Under the pieces are notes generated by a model. The model did no database searches. It was not told the DNA's origin and saw only the letters and a program-made list of their open reading frames with translations. A stretch of 45,900 nt of DNA from an uncultured Gammaproteobacteria bacterium (GTDB lineage Bacteria > Pseudomonadota > Gammaproteobacteria > Arenicellales > JAANXG01): NCBI GenBank assembly GCA_945787105.1, contig CALZGZ010000137.1, forward strand, positions 1 to 45,900. The letters run 5' to 3'. Shown here piece by piece: positions 10,898 through 23,452 of the stretch (its first letter is position 1; each line of letters begins with the position of its first letter). The translations under genes and the position numbers were made by a program.

Positions 10898-12097
10898 TTA
10901 GTTACGGGCCGCTTCGGCGACGCGCACCGGCACGGTTTCTATCAACCGTGGGTCGAACTGAGTTGGGATGATGTATTCGGGGCCGAACGATAGTTCCTCG
11001 ATCTGATAGGCCTTCAGTACTTCCTTGGGGACCGGCTCCTTGGCTAGATCGGCTAACGCCTTGGTCGCAGCAATGAGTATTTTCTCAGTGATCTTGTGCG
11101 CCTTGGCGTCCAAAACGCCGCGGAACAAAAACGGAAAACACAGCGAGTTATTAACCTGATTGGGAAAGTCGGAACGCCCGGTGGCCATGATGATGTCATT
11201 GCGTACCGCGCTCGCGACATCTGGCATGATTTCTGGGACCGGATTCGACAGCGCGAACACAATCGCGCGATCGGCCATCGTCTTAATCATGTCTGCGCTC
11301 ACCAAATTGGGGCCGGATACGCCCACGAATACATCTGCATCCAGCATCGCCTCGTCGAGTGTCTCGAGAGGGGTATCCACCGCATAAGCCTGCTTATAGA
11401 TATTGATGTCCGAGCGCCGAGTATGAATCACACCCTTGCGGTCAACCAAGATTATATTTTCGCGTTTTGAACCCAAGGTAATGAGCAAACGCGTTGTCGC
11501 AATTCCCGCGGCCCCGGACCCGAGCATGACAATTCTCACGTCTTCAAGACGTTTGCCCTGGATTTCCAATGAATTCAATAGACCCGCGCATACGATTACG
11601 GCTGTACCATGCTGATCGTCGTGAAACACTGGGATTTCCAGACGTTCTCTTAACGAATTCTCGATAATGAAACAGTTCGGTGCGGCAATATCTTCTAGAT
11701 TGATGGCGCCAAACGTCGGGGATATATTGACCACCGTCTCAATAAAAGCTTCGGTGCTGGGTGCTTTAATCTCGATATCAAAAACATCGATGTTTGCAAA
11801 ACGCTTGAATAGCACAGCCTTACCCTCCATCACCGGTTTACCGGCGACGGGACCTACGTTACCGAGTCCTAATACGGCACTACCATCGGTGATAACGGCG
11901 ACCAGGTTGCCTTTATTCGTATAACGATACGCGTCGTATTCGTTTTCTGCGATCGCGCGAACCGGTTCCGCGACACCAGGGGTATAGGCAAGCGATAGAT
12001 CACTGGCGGAGGTGAACGGCTTGGTCGGCTGTATCGAAATTTTTCCGGGTGTTGGGAACTCGTGGTAATCGAGCGCCTTGGCTCTATTTTCAGACAT
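10898..12097 (-). CDS. Malic enzyme, short form without phosphotransacetylase domain
   Basis: It catalyses oxidative decarboxylation of malate to pyruvate, feeding C3 metabolism and generating NAD(P)H. The 399 residues hold the malic N-terminal domain ([14 protein letters not shown], then [18 protein letters not shown]) and the NAD-binding domain with [17 protein letters not shown]. coli MaeB is about 760 residues because of a C-terminal PTA-like domain; that domain is absent here, as in other stand-alone bacterial malic enzymes. Cofactor preference cannot be read reliably, so no symbol is given. An extended -10 promoter lies upstream. It is followed by sucCD. Confidence 0.93.
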   Translation of the reverse strand: MSENRAKALDYHEFPTPGKISIQPTKPFTSASDLSLAYTPGVAEPVRAIAENEYDAYRYTNKGNLVAVITDGSAVLGLGNVGPVAGKPVMEGKAVLFKRFANIDVFDIEIKAPSTEAFIETVVNISPTFGAINLEDIAAPNCFIIENSLRERLEIPVFHDDQHGTAVIVCAGLLNSLEIQGKRLEDVRIVMLGSGAAGIATTRLLITLGSKRENIILVDRKGVIHTRRSDINIYKQAYAVDTPLETLDEAMLDADVFVGVSGPNLVSADMIKTMADRAIVFALSNPVPEIMPDVASAVRNDIIMATGRSDFPNQVNNSLCFPFLFRGVLDAKAHKITEKILIAATKALADLAKEPVPKEVLKAYQIEELSFGPEYIIPTQFDPRLIETVPVRVAEAARN

Positions 12098-12169
12098 AAA
12101 TACTACTCAGGCATGTACTCACTCGGCGCCGGATTTAGTTTGGCGTGCGCCAGTGAGCGTGGAAGGAAA

Positions 12170-12178
12170 ATTATAACA
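12170..12178 (-). promoter_or_regulatory. Putative extended -10 promoter of the malic enzyme gene
   Basis: The minus strand carries TGTTATAAT, an extended -10 (TG-n-TATAAT), about 75 bases upstream of the malic enzyme ATG at 12097. No good -35 is present 16-18 bases further up, which an extended -10 can tolerate. The match is by eye only. Confidence 0.45.
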
Positions 12179-12261
12179 GATCGTATTATTTCCGATTGTA
12201 ACAACTGGTTATTGTCGCATAGCGCTGCAATGCACATCAAAAATTTGTTCGGCCAAACGGG

Positions 12262-15590
<3,329 letters not shown>

Positions 15591-15989
15591 AGGTATCTCC
15601 AAAAAAACTTTTCAACTTTGCAACACACGATCAGCCCGCGTATTGCACCAAGGATCCCGGATGATGGCGACAGGACTTGTCCTGCGCGTAGTTCCCTGCC
15701 GTTCCCCTGCTGTTTCCCCTGCTGTGCGGGGACAAGGCGGGGACGGGCCCCCTGCTGCGCGGGGACAAGCGCCGCGCTAGAGCGAGATACAAAGCCGTAG
15801 CTATCGGTTGAGTGAAGCGTAAGTCCAGCCGTTCGGGACCGAGCCAGCGCCGCGATAGTCCCACCCCTATTCATTGGCGAATCCCGGAGGACCTAATTGT
15901 ATCGTCCTGAAACTGACCATGCTGGATTGTTTACGATGTCGGACCGGAAAAAGGACGGGATCCAGTGGTGCAAAATGCGCGTAAGTGTA
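15591..15989. other. Gene-free stretch between nudC and fadB, holding a GC-rich repeat
   Basis: About 400 bases with no supportable gene. Short open frames occur on both strands, but their proteins are built from the repeat itself (for example LVPAQQG twice) and look spurious. The part nearest fadB should hold its promoter; I could not pick convincing -35/-10 boxes. The repeat block is listed separately. Confidence 0.6.
15671..15769. repeat. GC-rich short repeat block with inverted repeats
   Basis: Two 21-base copies, differing at one base, begin at 15716 and 15749 (33 bases apart). Each has the form CCCCTGCTG(T/C)GCGGGGACAAG, whose CCCC and GGGG ends can pair. Partial copies (TTCCCCTGCTG) precede them at about 15702. 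A perfect inverted repeat CAGGAC-TT-GTCCTG lies at 15671-15684. This resembles an interspersed palindromic (REP-like) element rather than a gene. Whether it recurs elsewhere in the genome cannot be seen from this window. Confidence 0.7.
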
Positions 15990-16958
15990 TTAACTAGGTT
16001 CATTGCACCAGTTTTCGATCAATCGTCGAGAGACCGAAAATGTTGGTGGAAGCCTGAGGGGGCCACGCTCGGCGACAGCATCGACAACCTGCTCACGCGT
16101 GAACCAGCGTGCATCTTCCAATTCATTGTCATTGCCATGGATCTCCTTTAACGGCGCCGTTGCCTGAAAGCCCAGCATTAATGAACTCGGAAACGGCCAT
16201 GGTTGAGACGATTGGTACGACAACTGTTCTATACTTATTCCAGTTTCCTCCCAAACCTCTCTCAACACGGCCTGTTCCGCAGATTCACCAGGCTCAACAA
16301 AGCCGGCAAGCGTCGAATACACACCTTTTGGCCATCGACCTTGGCGCCCGAGAAGGCATCGTTCTCCGCAGTGCACTAAGACGATAATCGCCGGGTCAGT
16401 ACGTGGAAAATGAGATGCTCCGCACACCGAATTGGTGCAAAGCCGCAAATGACCGGCCTTACTGTTGTTGGTTGGTGAGCCACACACGCCACAAAACCTA
16501 TGACGTTCGTGCCAGTAACAGATTCCCTTGGCATACGCGAGTACCGACGCATCCCAATCGTCGAGCATCGGACCGAGACGCCTCAGATCTTCAAATGTCG
16601 CCTCGGTATGTAAGAATTTCTCTTGAACCGGATCACATTCTTCGTCAATGAAGTAGGCGAAATACGCGTGTCTCTCATCAGAACCCAATAAAACCGTTGA
16701 TTCTAAAAGCGTTTCAGGTTGAGCAATATCTTTATGCGATAGCGTCATCGCTTTCAGTTTTTCGACACTGATGAGGTTTTTTTGCCTCCACACCGGAATA
16801 AAGCGTGTGCCGGGATTATTCAGATGTTGTGCAACCCATTCAAGATCATCCCGCCGATGGGCAATACGATCGAATGCACTGTTCACCAGCCCGTTTTGCT
16901 GGCTTTGAGAAAGATGATCGATCGCTTCAGTGCCTGTCATTCTATTCTCATCTTGCAT
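15990..16958 (-). CDS. nudC: NADH pyrophosphatase / NAD-capped RNA hydrolase
   Basis: NudC hydrolyses NAD(H) to NMN(H) and AMP and, in E. coli, removes NAD caps from RNA. The 322 residues hold an N-terminal NUDIX-like domain, a zinc ribbon with Cys156, Cys159, Cys174 and Cys179, and the Nudix box at 219-241 (GFVEPGESAEQAVLREVWEE then TG). The NudC-specific SQPWPFPSS motif is at 251-259. It is longer than E. coli NudC (257) mainly through the N-terminal region. The ATG at 16958 is five bases after the SDR stop, so the two are probably one transcript. Confidence 0.96.
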   Translation of the reverse strand: MQDENRMTGTEAIDHLSQSQQNGLVNSAFDRIAHRRDDLEWVAQHLNNPGTRFIPVWRQKNLISVEKLKAMTLSHKDIAQPETLLESTVLLGSDERHAYFAYFIDEECDPVQEKFLHTEATFEDLRRLGPMLDDWDASVLAYAKGICYWHERHRFCGVCGSPTNNSKAGHLRLCTNSVCGASHFPRTDPAIIVLVHCGERCLLGRQGRWPKGVYSTLAGFVEPGESAEQAVLREVWEETGISIEQLSYQSSQPWPFPSSLMLGFQATAPLKEIHGNDNELEDARWFTREQVVDAVAERGPLRLPPTFSVSRRLIENWCNEPS

Positions 16959-16963
16959 ATTTC

Positions 16964-17791
16964 TTACTGGGCCGATGACTTAAATTGCGAAGATAACTTG
17001 TTCATCAAGTCGCCAAATCCAGTCAAAGACCAACCACCATCGACCGGGATCACGGCGCCATTGATATAAGCTGCCAGTGGCGACGCCAACACTAACGCCA
17101 GCTTGGCCACATCGGCGGTGGTGCCCATGCGTTTCATGGGTACACTCGCTGCCACTGCCGCCTGTGCCATTGGCGTTGGTGCGAGACGCGCCATCCCTTC
17201 GGTGCCTTCGATTGGACCCGGTACAATCGAATTGACACGGATTCCCTGGTCGCCCCATTCCAACGCTAGCACACGGGTCAGCATATCAACTCCGGCCTTC
17301 GCTGCACACACATGAGCTTGTAGCGGGGTCGGGACATAAGCCTGGGGTGCTGAGATGTTGATAATTGTCGAACCGGGTTTTTTCAAGAACGCGTAACCGG
17401 CGCGCAACACGTTAAAAGTCCCTAACAAATCGATATCAATCACCGACTTGAATCCGTTGGCAGACATGCCTAATACCGGTGCCGGGAAATTCCCTGCGGC
17501 TCCAGAGATCAGTACGTCAATGTCGCCCAGATTTTCATGAGTCTCCCTCAGCGATGTCTCAACAGCCGCGAAGTCACGAACGTCAGCAGAAAATCCCATC
17601 GCCTCGGATCCATATTGCCGTAATTTCTGTATTGCTGCGGTTACCTTCTCTTGTGAGCGGCTCAGCACCGCTAACTTCGCGCCGGCTTTTGAAAAAGCTT
17701 CGGCGATACCCAGGTTGATACCACTTGTTCCTCCCGCAACGAATACAACAGCACCGCTAAAATCTAGTGTTTTCTCTGAGATGTTCATCAT
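16964..17791 (-). CDS. SDR family oxidoreductase, probable 2,4-dienoyl-CoA reductase type
   Basis: A classical-length SDR (275 residues) with the NAD(P) loop VAGGTSGINLGIA at 18-30 and AGAAGNF in place of the usual NNAG. The usual catalytic Tyr is missing: S147 and K165 are present, but the position four before the Lys is Val161, with His160 beside it. The context PLQAHVCAAKAGVDM, then IRVNSIVPGPIEGTEG, resembles peroxisomal 2,4-dienoyl-CoA reductases (DECR2), which also lack the YxxxK Tyr. That function would help degrade unsaturated fatty acids and suits the nearby fadBA. The substrate is an inference from these motifs and neighbours. It is directly upstream of nudC. Confidence 0.8.
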   Translation of the reverse strand: MMNISEKTLDFSGAVVFVAGGTSGINLGIAEAFSKAGAKLAVLSRSQEKVTAAIQKLRQYGSEAMGFSADVRDFAAVETSLRETHENLGDIDVLISGAAGNFPAPVLGMSANGFKSVIDIDLLGTFNVLRAGYAFLKKPGSTIINISAPQAYVPTPLQAHVCAAKAGVDMLTRVLALEWGDQGIRVNSIVPGPIEGTEGMARLAPTPMAQAAVAASVPMKRMGTTADVAKLALVLASPLAAYINGAVIPVDGGWSLTGFGDLMNKLSSQFKSSAQ

Positions 17792-17928
17792 TATTATTTG
17801 GGAAACTATTTCTTACCAAAATTGATGCTCGGGTAGAGACTATACGACCAGAAATGTTTGCATTACGTTCATAGTTGTAATCCTCTTCTTTTCTCCGCTA
17901 TTACCAAACCGGTTGGTTCTGACGCCCA

Positions 17929-18990
17929 TCAAACATAAGCGTCGGTATCTTTAGCAATGCCCAGACATTTGCGAACACGGACACCTACTCTCATTCGTCT
18001 CCGTAAGGACCGCATCCAGGATTCATCCCGTCCGAGCATTTTCGGATATTCTGTTTGTACTCGTGCAATAAACTTTTTTGCCATGACTATGCGTGCTTGT
18101 GTTGTCGAACAATGTTCGATTTGGCGTCCAAGCTTTCTAAAAGCACGATTTAAAAACAGCTGATAGTGCCACAGCACGGCATCACGCGGGGAAACGCCAA
18201 GCCGACGGTAGTGCGCATAATTTTGCACAGGATAGTTGTATGCCACAGGTAATGGAGCAAACTGATCATACACCGAAGCGACAATCGCGCTTAACGAGAT
18301 CTGTTCCCGAAGATACTCCACTTCGGACGGTACATCTACTTGATTCACGATAGCGTTAAAACAGTCTTTCCATCGATCCATGATACCCGCAGAACGACGA
18401 CAGACGATTACTCCACTAGACCACCATCCCCGAACCCTCTCGCCGGTCAACATCGTGTCGACATACGGCTCTACTCGCGCCCCGGCAATATCATAAACGC
18501 GACGCCATATTTCTTCATATCGATCACCCGACCCACTTGAGGCCACTGATTTAGTACCGTCAACTACCAGACTGATGTCTGCATCGTCGCACAGCTGAAA
18601 CAGTTCAGGTGGTCTCCAACAAAGAATATCAGAATCCAAGAATACCAAAAACTCCTTATCCAAAGTCGCTTCTGCATGGGCCATCGACAAGGGCTTATTT
18701 GCCAGCGGGTAATTAGGGAAACGCGTGTTGATTCCGTCTGTGATGGGTATCACGTCAAGCTGCTCATAGGCGTCAAAAACCCATGCGGATGGCCTAAAAT
18801 TCGGTCTTGGGCTGTAGGCATAAATGGGCAACTGTGCCCAACGCCCCCAATTTTCTCTCAGCGTTAGCAGCAGGCACAGGGCCTTGTACTCCAAATGTCC
18901 CGCCTCAACACAAATCACAAAAGCCGCAGAAGGAGCAGATTTCGTCATACCGAGGTTTGCATCAACTGACGATTTCTGTTCCTGTAGCAT
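17929..18990 (-). CDS. Glycosyltransferase-like protein with DxD motif (GT8-like)
   Basis: A protein of about 353 residues. The N-terminal region FVICVEAGHLEYKALCLLLT, the central FLVFLDSDILCWRPPE with a DSD motif, and W-rich later segments (VRGWWSSGVIVCRR) suggest a GT-A nucleotide-sugar transferase similar to GT8-like proteins. I cannot name the family firmly. The start is uncertain: ATG at 18990 is preferred, while TTG at 19008 would add six residues and an ATG at 18951 is also possible. No membrane helices are seen. It leads into two methyltransferase genes on the same strand, which suggests a small glycan-modification group. Confidence 0.65.
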   Translation of the reverse strand: MLQEQKSSVDANLGMTKSAPSAAFVICVEAGHLEYKALCLLLTLRENWGRWAQLPIYAYSPRPNFRPSAWVFDAYEQLDVIPITDGINTRFPNYPLANKPLSMAHAEATLDKEFLVFLDSDILCWRPPELFQLCDDADISLVVDGTKSVASSGSGDRYEEIWRRVYDIAGARVEPYVDTMLTGERVRGWWSSGVIVCRRSAGIMDRWKDCFNAIVNQVDVPSEVEYLREQISLSAIVASVYDQFAPLPVAYNYPVQNYAHYRRLGVSPRDAVLWHYQLFLNRAFRKLGRQIEHCSTTQARIVMAKKFIARVQTEYPKMLGRDESWMRSLRRRMRVGVRVRKCLGIAKDTDAYV

Positions 18991-19082
18991 CGATCTTAAG
19001 TACGACAATATCGTGCCAATAACATGCTGATACTAACGCAATTCTCAAAACCATGGCGAAGCATCAACCGTTGTCATTTTTG

Positions 19083-19799
19083 TTACCCTCCAGTTAGGGT
19101 TCTGGCAAATAACGCATCCGTCCAAGCAGCTCGATTTTCCATGTAATAGAATTTGTAGAATGAAACGAGATGAAAACGCGACGCTTCCAGAAAGCGATAT
19201 ATTTCGCCAAAGTCAGGCAGGTCTTTATACATATCTACGAATAATATTTCCAAGAAAATGAGATCTATTCGACCACTTGACATAAGGTTCTTGCTGCCTT
19301 TAAGTACTTCAAAGTCGAACCCCTGCGTATCCACTTTAAGAATATGCACATTCTCAATACCAACTTGTTGGCAGTAGTTATCAATCGTGATCACGTCGAC
19401 ACATGGCCGGTTTACAACTGTACCTCCGCAGATTACCTCAGGTTCTAGCAACGAACTCAACTCGGTATGCGAATTCTCAAATAATACCTGTGAGCCATTT
19501 GTTGACCCAACGGCTAATTGATTTAGTTTTAATTTATCTGACGATTCAAATTCTTGCTTCAATCTGGCGAACGCCCTTGGGCTCGGTTCAAAAGCATGAA
19601 TATGAGGTTCTTTGAAGCGATTATTGAATTCAAGAATTGATTGGCCCACGTTGGCGCCTACATCAAATATGATGGGCCGCGTTTTCTCCGGAACGAGTTT
19701 GGCCATGTCCTGAAACGCATTCACGCCAAGGAATGGCGACTCGCACTGTCGAATCTCATAGCCAAAACTTCGTAAAACGTTTTTTGCCAAATTCTTCAA
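19083..19799 (-). CDS. FkbM family methyltransferase
   Basis: The 238-residue protein fits the FkbM family of SAM-dependent O-methyltransferases, often found in polysaccharide and antibiotic clusters. Motif I is IFDVGANVGQS, then HAFEPSPRAF for the SAM ribose contact, the VDVITIDNYC segment, and the family-typical ILKVDTQGFDFEVLKGS. The start is a TTG at 19799 with no clear Shine-Dalgarno sequence; no in-frame ATG lies near, so the N-terminus is uncertain, although MKNLAKNVLRSFGYEI is typical for the family. The acceptor is probably a sugar hydroxyl, by family only. Confidence 0.88.
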   Translation of the reverse strand: MKNLAKNVLRSFGYEIRQCESPFLGVNAFQDMAKLVPEKTRPIIFDVGANVGQSILEFNNRFKEPHIHAFEPSPRAFARLKQEFESSDKLKLNQLAVGSTNGSQVLFENSHTELSSLLEPEVICGGTVVNRPCVDVITIDNYCQQVGIENVHILKVDTQGFDFEVLKGSKNLMSSGRIDLIFLEILFVDMYKDLPDFGEIYRFLEASRFHLVSFYKFYYMENRAAWTDALFARTLTGG

Positions 19800-19884
19800 G
19801 GTAATTGAACTGTTCTCTCTGGGCTTCGCGATGGCAACTATCTATGTTGTCTTAAAAAACGCGATCGCAGGAATGTAGGCTGAG

Positions 19885-20667
19885 TCATATGGTGGCGATA
19901 ATCTCGAAACCGTTCCACCAGGTAAAAGGATCTTCGCCATCGGTTCTAACGCGAAAAACGGATCGAAAATTCGAATTGTGGCGCAAGAATTGTCTGTTCG
20001 CGCGCTCTACTTCAGGAACGTTTAGATCATCGACCAAAATCACGCACTCTCTCGCTAGATAAGGAAGAACAATCTCCAACCCCTCGAGTTGATCTACAAA
20101 GGAATGGGGTCCATCGTAAAAGTACACATGTACTTTTGTGTTGTCTCTTTGTTCAAAATATTTCGGAATCACATCTTTGTAATCTCCCCTGCATAGATGT
20201 ATGTTTTGAGGGTTGTCAAACTTAGCCAAGTTACTTTGCAGATATTGTTCATTGTCTTTTTTGGGATCAAATAGTGAGAAGTTATCGATACCCACACATT
20301 TAGTGCTTGAGTTGAAAAGAGCAGCACTCAGCAGACTACAACCCTGATAAGTACCAATCTCCATATAGAGCCCACCTTTCGCAAAAAGCCTTACTATTTC
20401 GTTAATAAGGAACCGTATATTTTCTGTGTTCATTCCTGCAACACATTTATCCTCCAAACATTGCATGCGACGGTCATTAGGATTTGAGTTAACAAAGCAA
20501 TCAGACCAATTTGGAAGCAAAATATCTGCTAATTGCGAGTCAAGATCTAGGTGTGGTGTAGCTCGTGCAGTGACATGATGTCGTAATCTATAAATTGTCC
20601 AGTACCAGGAACGCCAAAGCGATATGGACCATCGAGGTACGAACGGTTTCAGCGCCTGACGTAACAT
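19885..20667 (-). CDS. Class I SAM-dependent methyltransferase (Methyltransf_24-like)
   Basis: A 260-residue protein whose centre reads LYMEIGTYQGCSLLSAAL (SAM motif I), CVGIDNFSLFD, then HVYFYDGPHSFVDQLEG and CVILVDDLNVPEV. This arrangement is seen in Methyltransf_24 and related macrocin/caffeoyl O-methyltransferase-like proteins near glycan clusters. The N-terminal 60 residues are basic and Trp-rich. The substrate is unknown. It is the first gene on this strand after tRNA-Ser (74 bp away) and leads into the FkbM gene after 85 bp. Confidence 0.8.
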   Translation of the reverse strand: MLRQALKPFVPRWSISLWRSWYWTIYRLRHHVTARATPHLDLDSQLADILLPNWSDCFVNSNPNDRRMQCLEDKCVAGMNTENIRFLINEIVRLFAKGGLYMEIGTYQGCSLLSAALFNSSTKCVGIDNFSLFDPKKDNEQYLQSNLAKFDNPQNIHLCRGDYKDVIPKYFEQRDNTKVHVYFYDGPHSFVDQLEGLEIVLPYLARECVILVDDLNVPEVERANRQFLRHNSNFRSVFRVRTDGEDPFTWWNGFEIIATI

Positions 20668-20740
20668 CTAAAAGCTAATCACACGTCACTAGAATGTTGG
20701 GTTGATCTCGTACTATCCAGGTCCGTATTGCCAATGTGAT

Positions 20741-20828
20741 TGGCGGAGAGGGAGGGATTCGAACCCCCGGACCCTTTCGAGTCAACGGTTTTCAAGACCG
20801 CCGCATTCGACCACTCTGCCACCTCTCC
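20741..20828 (-). tRNA. tRNA-Ser (anticodon UGA)
   Basis: The minus strand folds into an 88-nt type II tRNA. The acceptor GGAGAGG pairs with CCTCTCC, followed by G and an encoded CCA (TGG at 20741-20743). The anticodon loop CTTGAAA contains TGA (20792-20794). A long variable arm (ACTCGAAAGGGT) and the T-loop GGTTCGAATCC are present. The long arm and UGA anticodon identify a serine tRNA for UCA/UCN codons. Confidence 0.97.
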
Positions 20829-21287
20829 ATAATTCATGCCAAGCCTGCAAGTCACGTTTCAATATTATTTTAAGTAGTCACGATTGTCTGCCAGCCCAGG
20901 ACTCGCCTCGGCGCAACATATCGGCCACCAGACCTCCCATGGCTTATCAGTTTACGCTAGGCGAAGTTTTTAATCAGTAAGTAACGGTCAAGATCCACAA
21001 TGAACTAAGGGGTGTGGACATCAAGAGACGTCGCAAGTCATGCAGTAAAAACCATTTTTTACGGTTAGCGCAGACCGATCGTAATCGGAGGTGATTGTTT
21101 GGACATGAACACTTTCTAAAACAAGGGACACATCTGGAATTACGTGCAGAAGTTTGCTAATAATCGCATCCACCAGATAACAAGTCTTGTATCACACAAT
21201 GCCTGGCACGGCGATGCAATAGTAGTCTTTGTGATGTAATCCCATCTCCAGGGCTTATGTCGCTGGCATCGGTATCCGCATCCACTG
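20829..21287. other. Gene-free stretch between tRNA-Ser and the GT-C gene
   Basis: About 460 bases with no supportable gene. It should hold the divergent promoters of the tRNA and the plus-strand membrane glycosyltransferase, but no strong pair of boxes stands out. An AT-rich hairpin (GTAAAAA / TTTTTAC) lies at 21044-21062. A GGAGG sequence at about 21087 precedes only a 21-codon frame, which I do not call. Confidence 0.5.
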
Positions 21288-23066
21288 GTGTCTAACGGTC
21301 AGTTTCGGTATGTTTCTGATCTACTGAAAGTCTGGATAGTTACGATAAAAATGTCGAAAACGATGTGGATTGGCATATCGGCGGTTTTGCCCGTTAGTGT
21401 GTTTTTGGTTTTGTTGGTATATGGGATTTATCAACCGGCACGTATCGACTATCTGTTCAGCACCCTCTCTTACTACATCATACTAGGCGTGTGCATAGTA
21501 TGGATAATTAACGCGCTACGACTGTACAAGCAGAGCACGGTTTTTCTCAAGCGGTTAGTGCTATCCAGCTGGAAAGGACTGGCAATTTGTCTGTTGATCA
21601 CGATATCACTGTGCAGCGCCGTTCAACCACATTTTCGAGTCCTCGACGATGAAACCAGTCTTCTGAGCGTCTCTAATTCACTGGCACGCGAGCAGACGGC
21701 ACGCGGCGTAACCCAGGCCAAATATTCCCTCGGTCGAGACTACATTGTGCTCGAGCAGTATGCGCCCAAGCGTCCCCTCCTATTTCCTTTTCTCGTACAT
21801 CTAACGCATCTAATGCGCGGGCAACACTGGCAAAATGGGTTTCTTTTGAATGCCATCTTACTCTATGCGTGTCTCGCGTTGGTGTATCTCGCTCTTCGCG
21901 ATAAACTGGATGACTGGGGGGCTATAGCCGGGGTGTTGCTTATTTTGACCAATCCCGTTTTTATTATCAGCGCGCGCTCCTCCGGTTTCGATTTTTTATC
22001 TACCTTTTTTTTCCTGTTTTCTCTTGGTGGCGTTTATTTCTTCCTTCGCCAACCCAGCTCGGCGTCGTTCGGCTTCCTATGGAGCACATTGTTGATGTTC
22101 TCGCACATTCGCTACGAGAACATATATCTTTTTGTGCTAGTCGTAACGTTTATAGTGATATTGAAAAAATGTGACAGGGGGTTTATTCGAACGAATATTC
22201 ATTTACTCGCATGGACGCCCATGTTATTACTGCCATACATGTGGCAGATTTATCTGGCCAGGTCATTTTTCGGTGATGGCATAGTAAACAGGGCTTTTGG
22301 CCTCGATTATCTGCTTGTTAATACAAAGCGTTTCGTCAGCAGCCAAGCAGACCTATCGTCGGTATTCGATACCGCACTTTCCGATTTTGTGCTGCCAGTG
22401 GCTGCGATCCTTGGCGCCCGGATGCTTTACCTCCGATTTCGCCGAGGTTTGCGTTTTGACAACGATGTAAACCGACAATTCTTTGTTTTTGCGCTCATTG
22501 CGAGCGCTATTCATCTATTGATTTTGCTGTCTTTTTACTTCGGAGATATCACGCTGACGTATATGCAACGTATTTATCTACCGGTTTTCAGCCTTCTGGC
22601 CTTGAGCCCATTGTTAATGCCGTGGCTGTTTCGTCCATGGGTCAATTCGAGGCGCTTATTTGTTGCTGCAGCGGTATTGTTCATGCTGTATCTTCCGGTG
22701 AGCCTTTACCCACAGCGCACCGGATTATTGTATCCCGATTTGGAGTATCAAATCGGATTTCTGCACTCATTTAATCCACGCACGATTCTGATAGTGACCG
22801 CGCGACCGGTACGTCTGAACGCGCTCGGGTTCGGTGCCGTCAACTTTGACTACGCAAATCAAAACAAGGAGATGCTCAACAACGATATGCGAACTCACTC
22901 CTTCAGCGATGTATTAACTTTCCAACGTTTGAATAATCATACCGACCTAGTCCAGGACGGTGAACATCTCGATTCTGAGTTCTTGCTTGAGCCTTTGGCG
23001 ACATTTCGTATCGCCCCAGATCAACAAATGCGTGTGTCCCGAGTGACCACAGCATTACAAAAATAA
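21288..23066 (+). CDS. Polytopic membrane glycosyltransferase, GT-C fold (ArnT/PMT-like)
   Basis: A 592-residue integral membrane protein with roughly 10-12 hydrophobic helices. The first large periplasmic loop contains FRVLDDETSLLS with acidic residues D120, D121 and E122, the usual metal/acceptor-binding position of GT-C enzymes using polyprenyl-phosphate sugars. A soluble C-terminal tail follows the last helix. It probably transfers a sugar to a lipid or protein acceptor on the periplasmic face. The start is uncertain: GTG at 21288 or ATG at 21351 (codon 22), which sits just before the first helix; neither has a strong Shine-Dalgarno sequence. It stands alone on the plus strand. Confidence 0.8.
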   Translation: MSNGQFRYVSDLLKVWIVTIKMSKTMWIGISAVLPVSVFLVLLVYGIYQPARIDYLFSTLSYYIILGVCIVWIINALRLYKQSTVFLKRLVLSSWKGLAICLLITISLCSAVQPHFRVLDDETSLLSVSNSLAREQTARGVTQAKYSLGRDYIVLEQYAPKRPLLFPFLVHLTHLMRGQHWQNGFLLNAILLYACLALVYLALRDKLDDWGAIAGVLLILTNPVFIISARSSGFDFLSTFFFLFSLGGVYFFLRQPSSASFGFLWSTLLMFSHIRYENIYLFVLVVTFIVILKKCDRGFIRTNIHLLAWTPMLLLPYMWQIYLARSFFGDGIVNRAFGLDYLLVNTKRFVSSQADLSSVFDTALSDFVLPVAAILGARMLYLRFRRGLRFDNDVNRQFFVFALIASAIHLLILLSFYFGDITLTYMQRIYLPVFSLLALSPLLMPWLFRPWVNSRRLFVAAAVLFMLYLPVSLYPQRTGLLYPDLEYQIGFLHSFNPRTILIVTARPVRLNALGFGAVNFDYANQNKEMLNNDMRTHSFSDVLTFQRLNNHTDLVQDGEHLDSEFLLEPLATFRIAPDQQMRVSRVTTALQK

Positions 23067-23452
23067 CACGCAACACAAGCAAACCGTACCCGCGTGCACT
23101 ACTGATCGTGAGCGCTCTCACTGCCCGCGTCCGAGCGTAGATTGTCGTTAGCGAGTAAAAAGATAGATCTCGTAAGTTCGCGGTCCGATCAGTAACTGAG
23201 CAATCGGCTCCGGCGCTAACGCCGCCAATCCAGCTTCTGACTATCACGTCGCTGAGCGTATGTAAAAGCACCGCTCGTCTTGATAGGGCATAACCCAGGC
23301 AAAAGGATATTGAAAAGTAAGGAAACTTACCCCATATCCCCAATCAAGTTACAAAATTGTTAAGATTCTTGAACTTTCTGCGGGAAACCGTATCCTATAA
23401 GGATCGTAAAATCCGCTGATTAGGTTAATTAGACGTTGCTTTTGGAGGTCAC
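23067..23452. other. Gene-free stretch upstream of the YccA-family gene
   Basis: About 390 bases without a supportable gene. A minus-strand open frame here overlaps the end of the GT-C gene and has no recognisable content. The right-hand end carries a plausible promoter and the ribosome binding site GGAGG (23443-23447) of the following gene. Confidence 0.5.
23369..23396 (+). promoter_or_regulatory. Putative sigma-70 promoter of the YccA-family gene
   Basis: TTGAAC at 23369-23374, a 16-base spacer and TATCCT at 23391-23396. The -10 lies inside a small perfect inverted repeat (ATCCT-ATA-AGGAT) that could be an operator. It is assigned by eye. Confidence 0.35.

Noticed and set aside
20741-20828. 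tRNA-Ser as an active phage/island attachment site
   Set aside because: No integrase gene and no second copy of the tRNA 3' end were found in the window; kept only as a low-interest boundary idea.
21087-21165. GGAGG followed by a TTG-started 21-codon frame upstream of the GT-C gene
   Set aside because: The spacing is too short, the peptide is unrecognised and the frame is no longer than expected by chance.
22903-23343. Minus-strand 146-codon open frame at the end of the GT-C gene
   Set aside because: It overlaps a well-supported plus-strand gene and has no family features.
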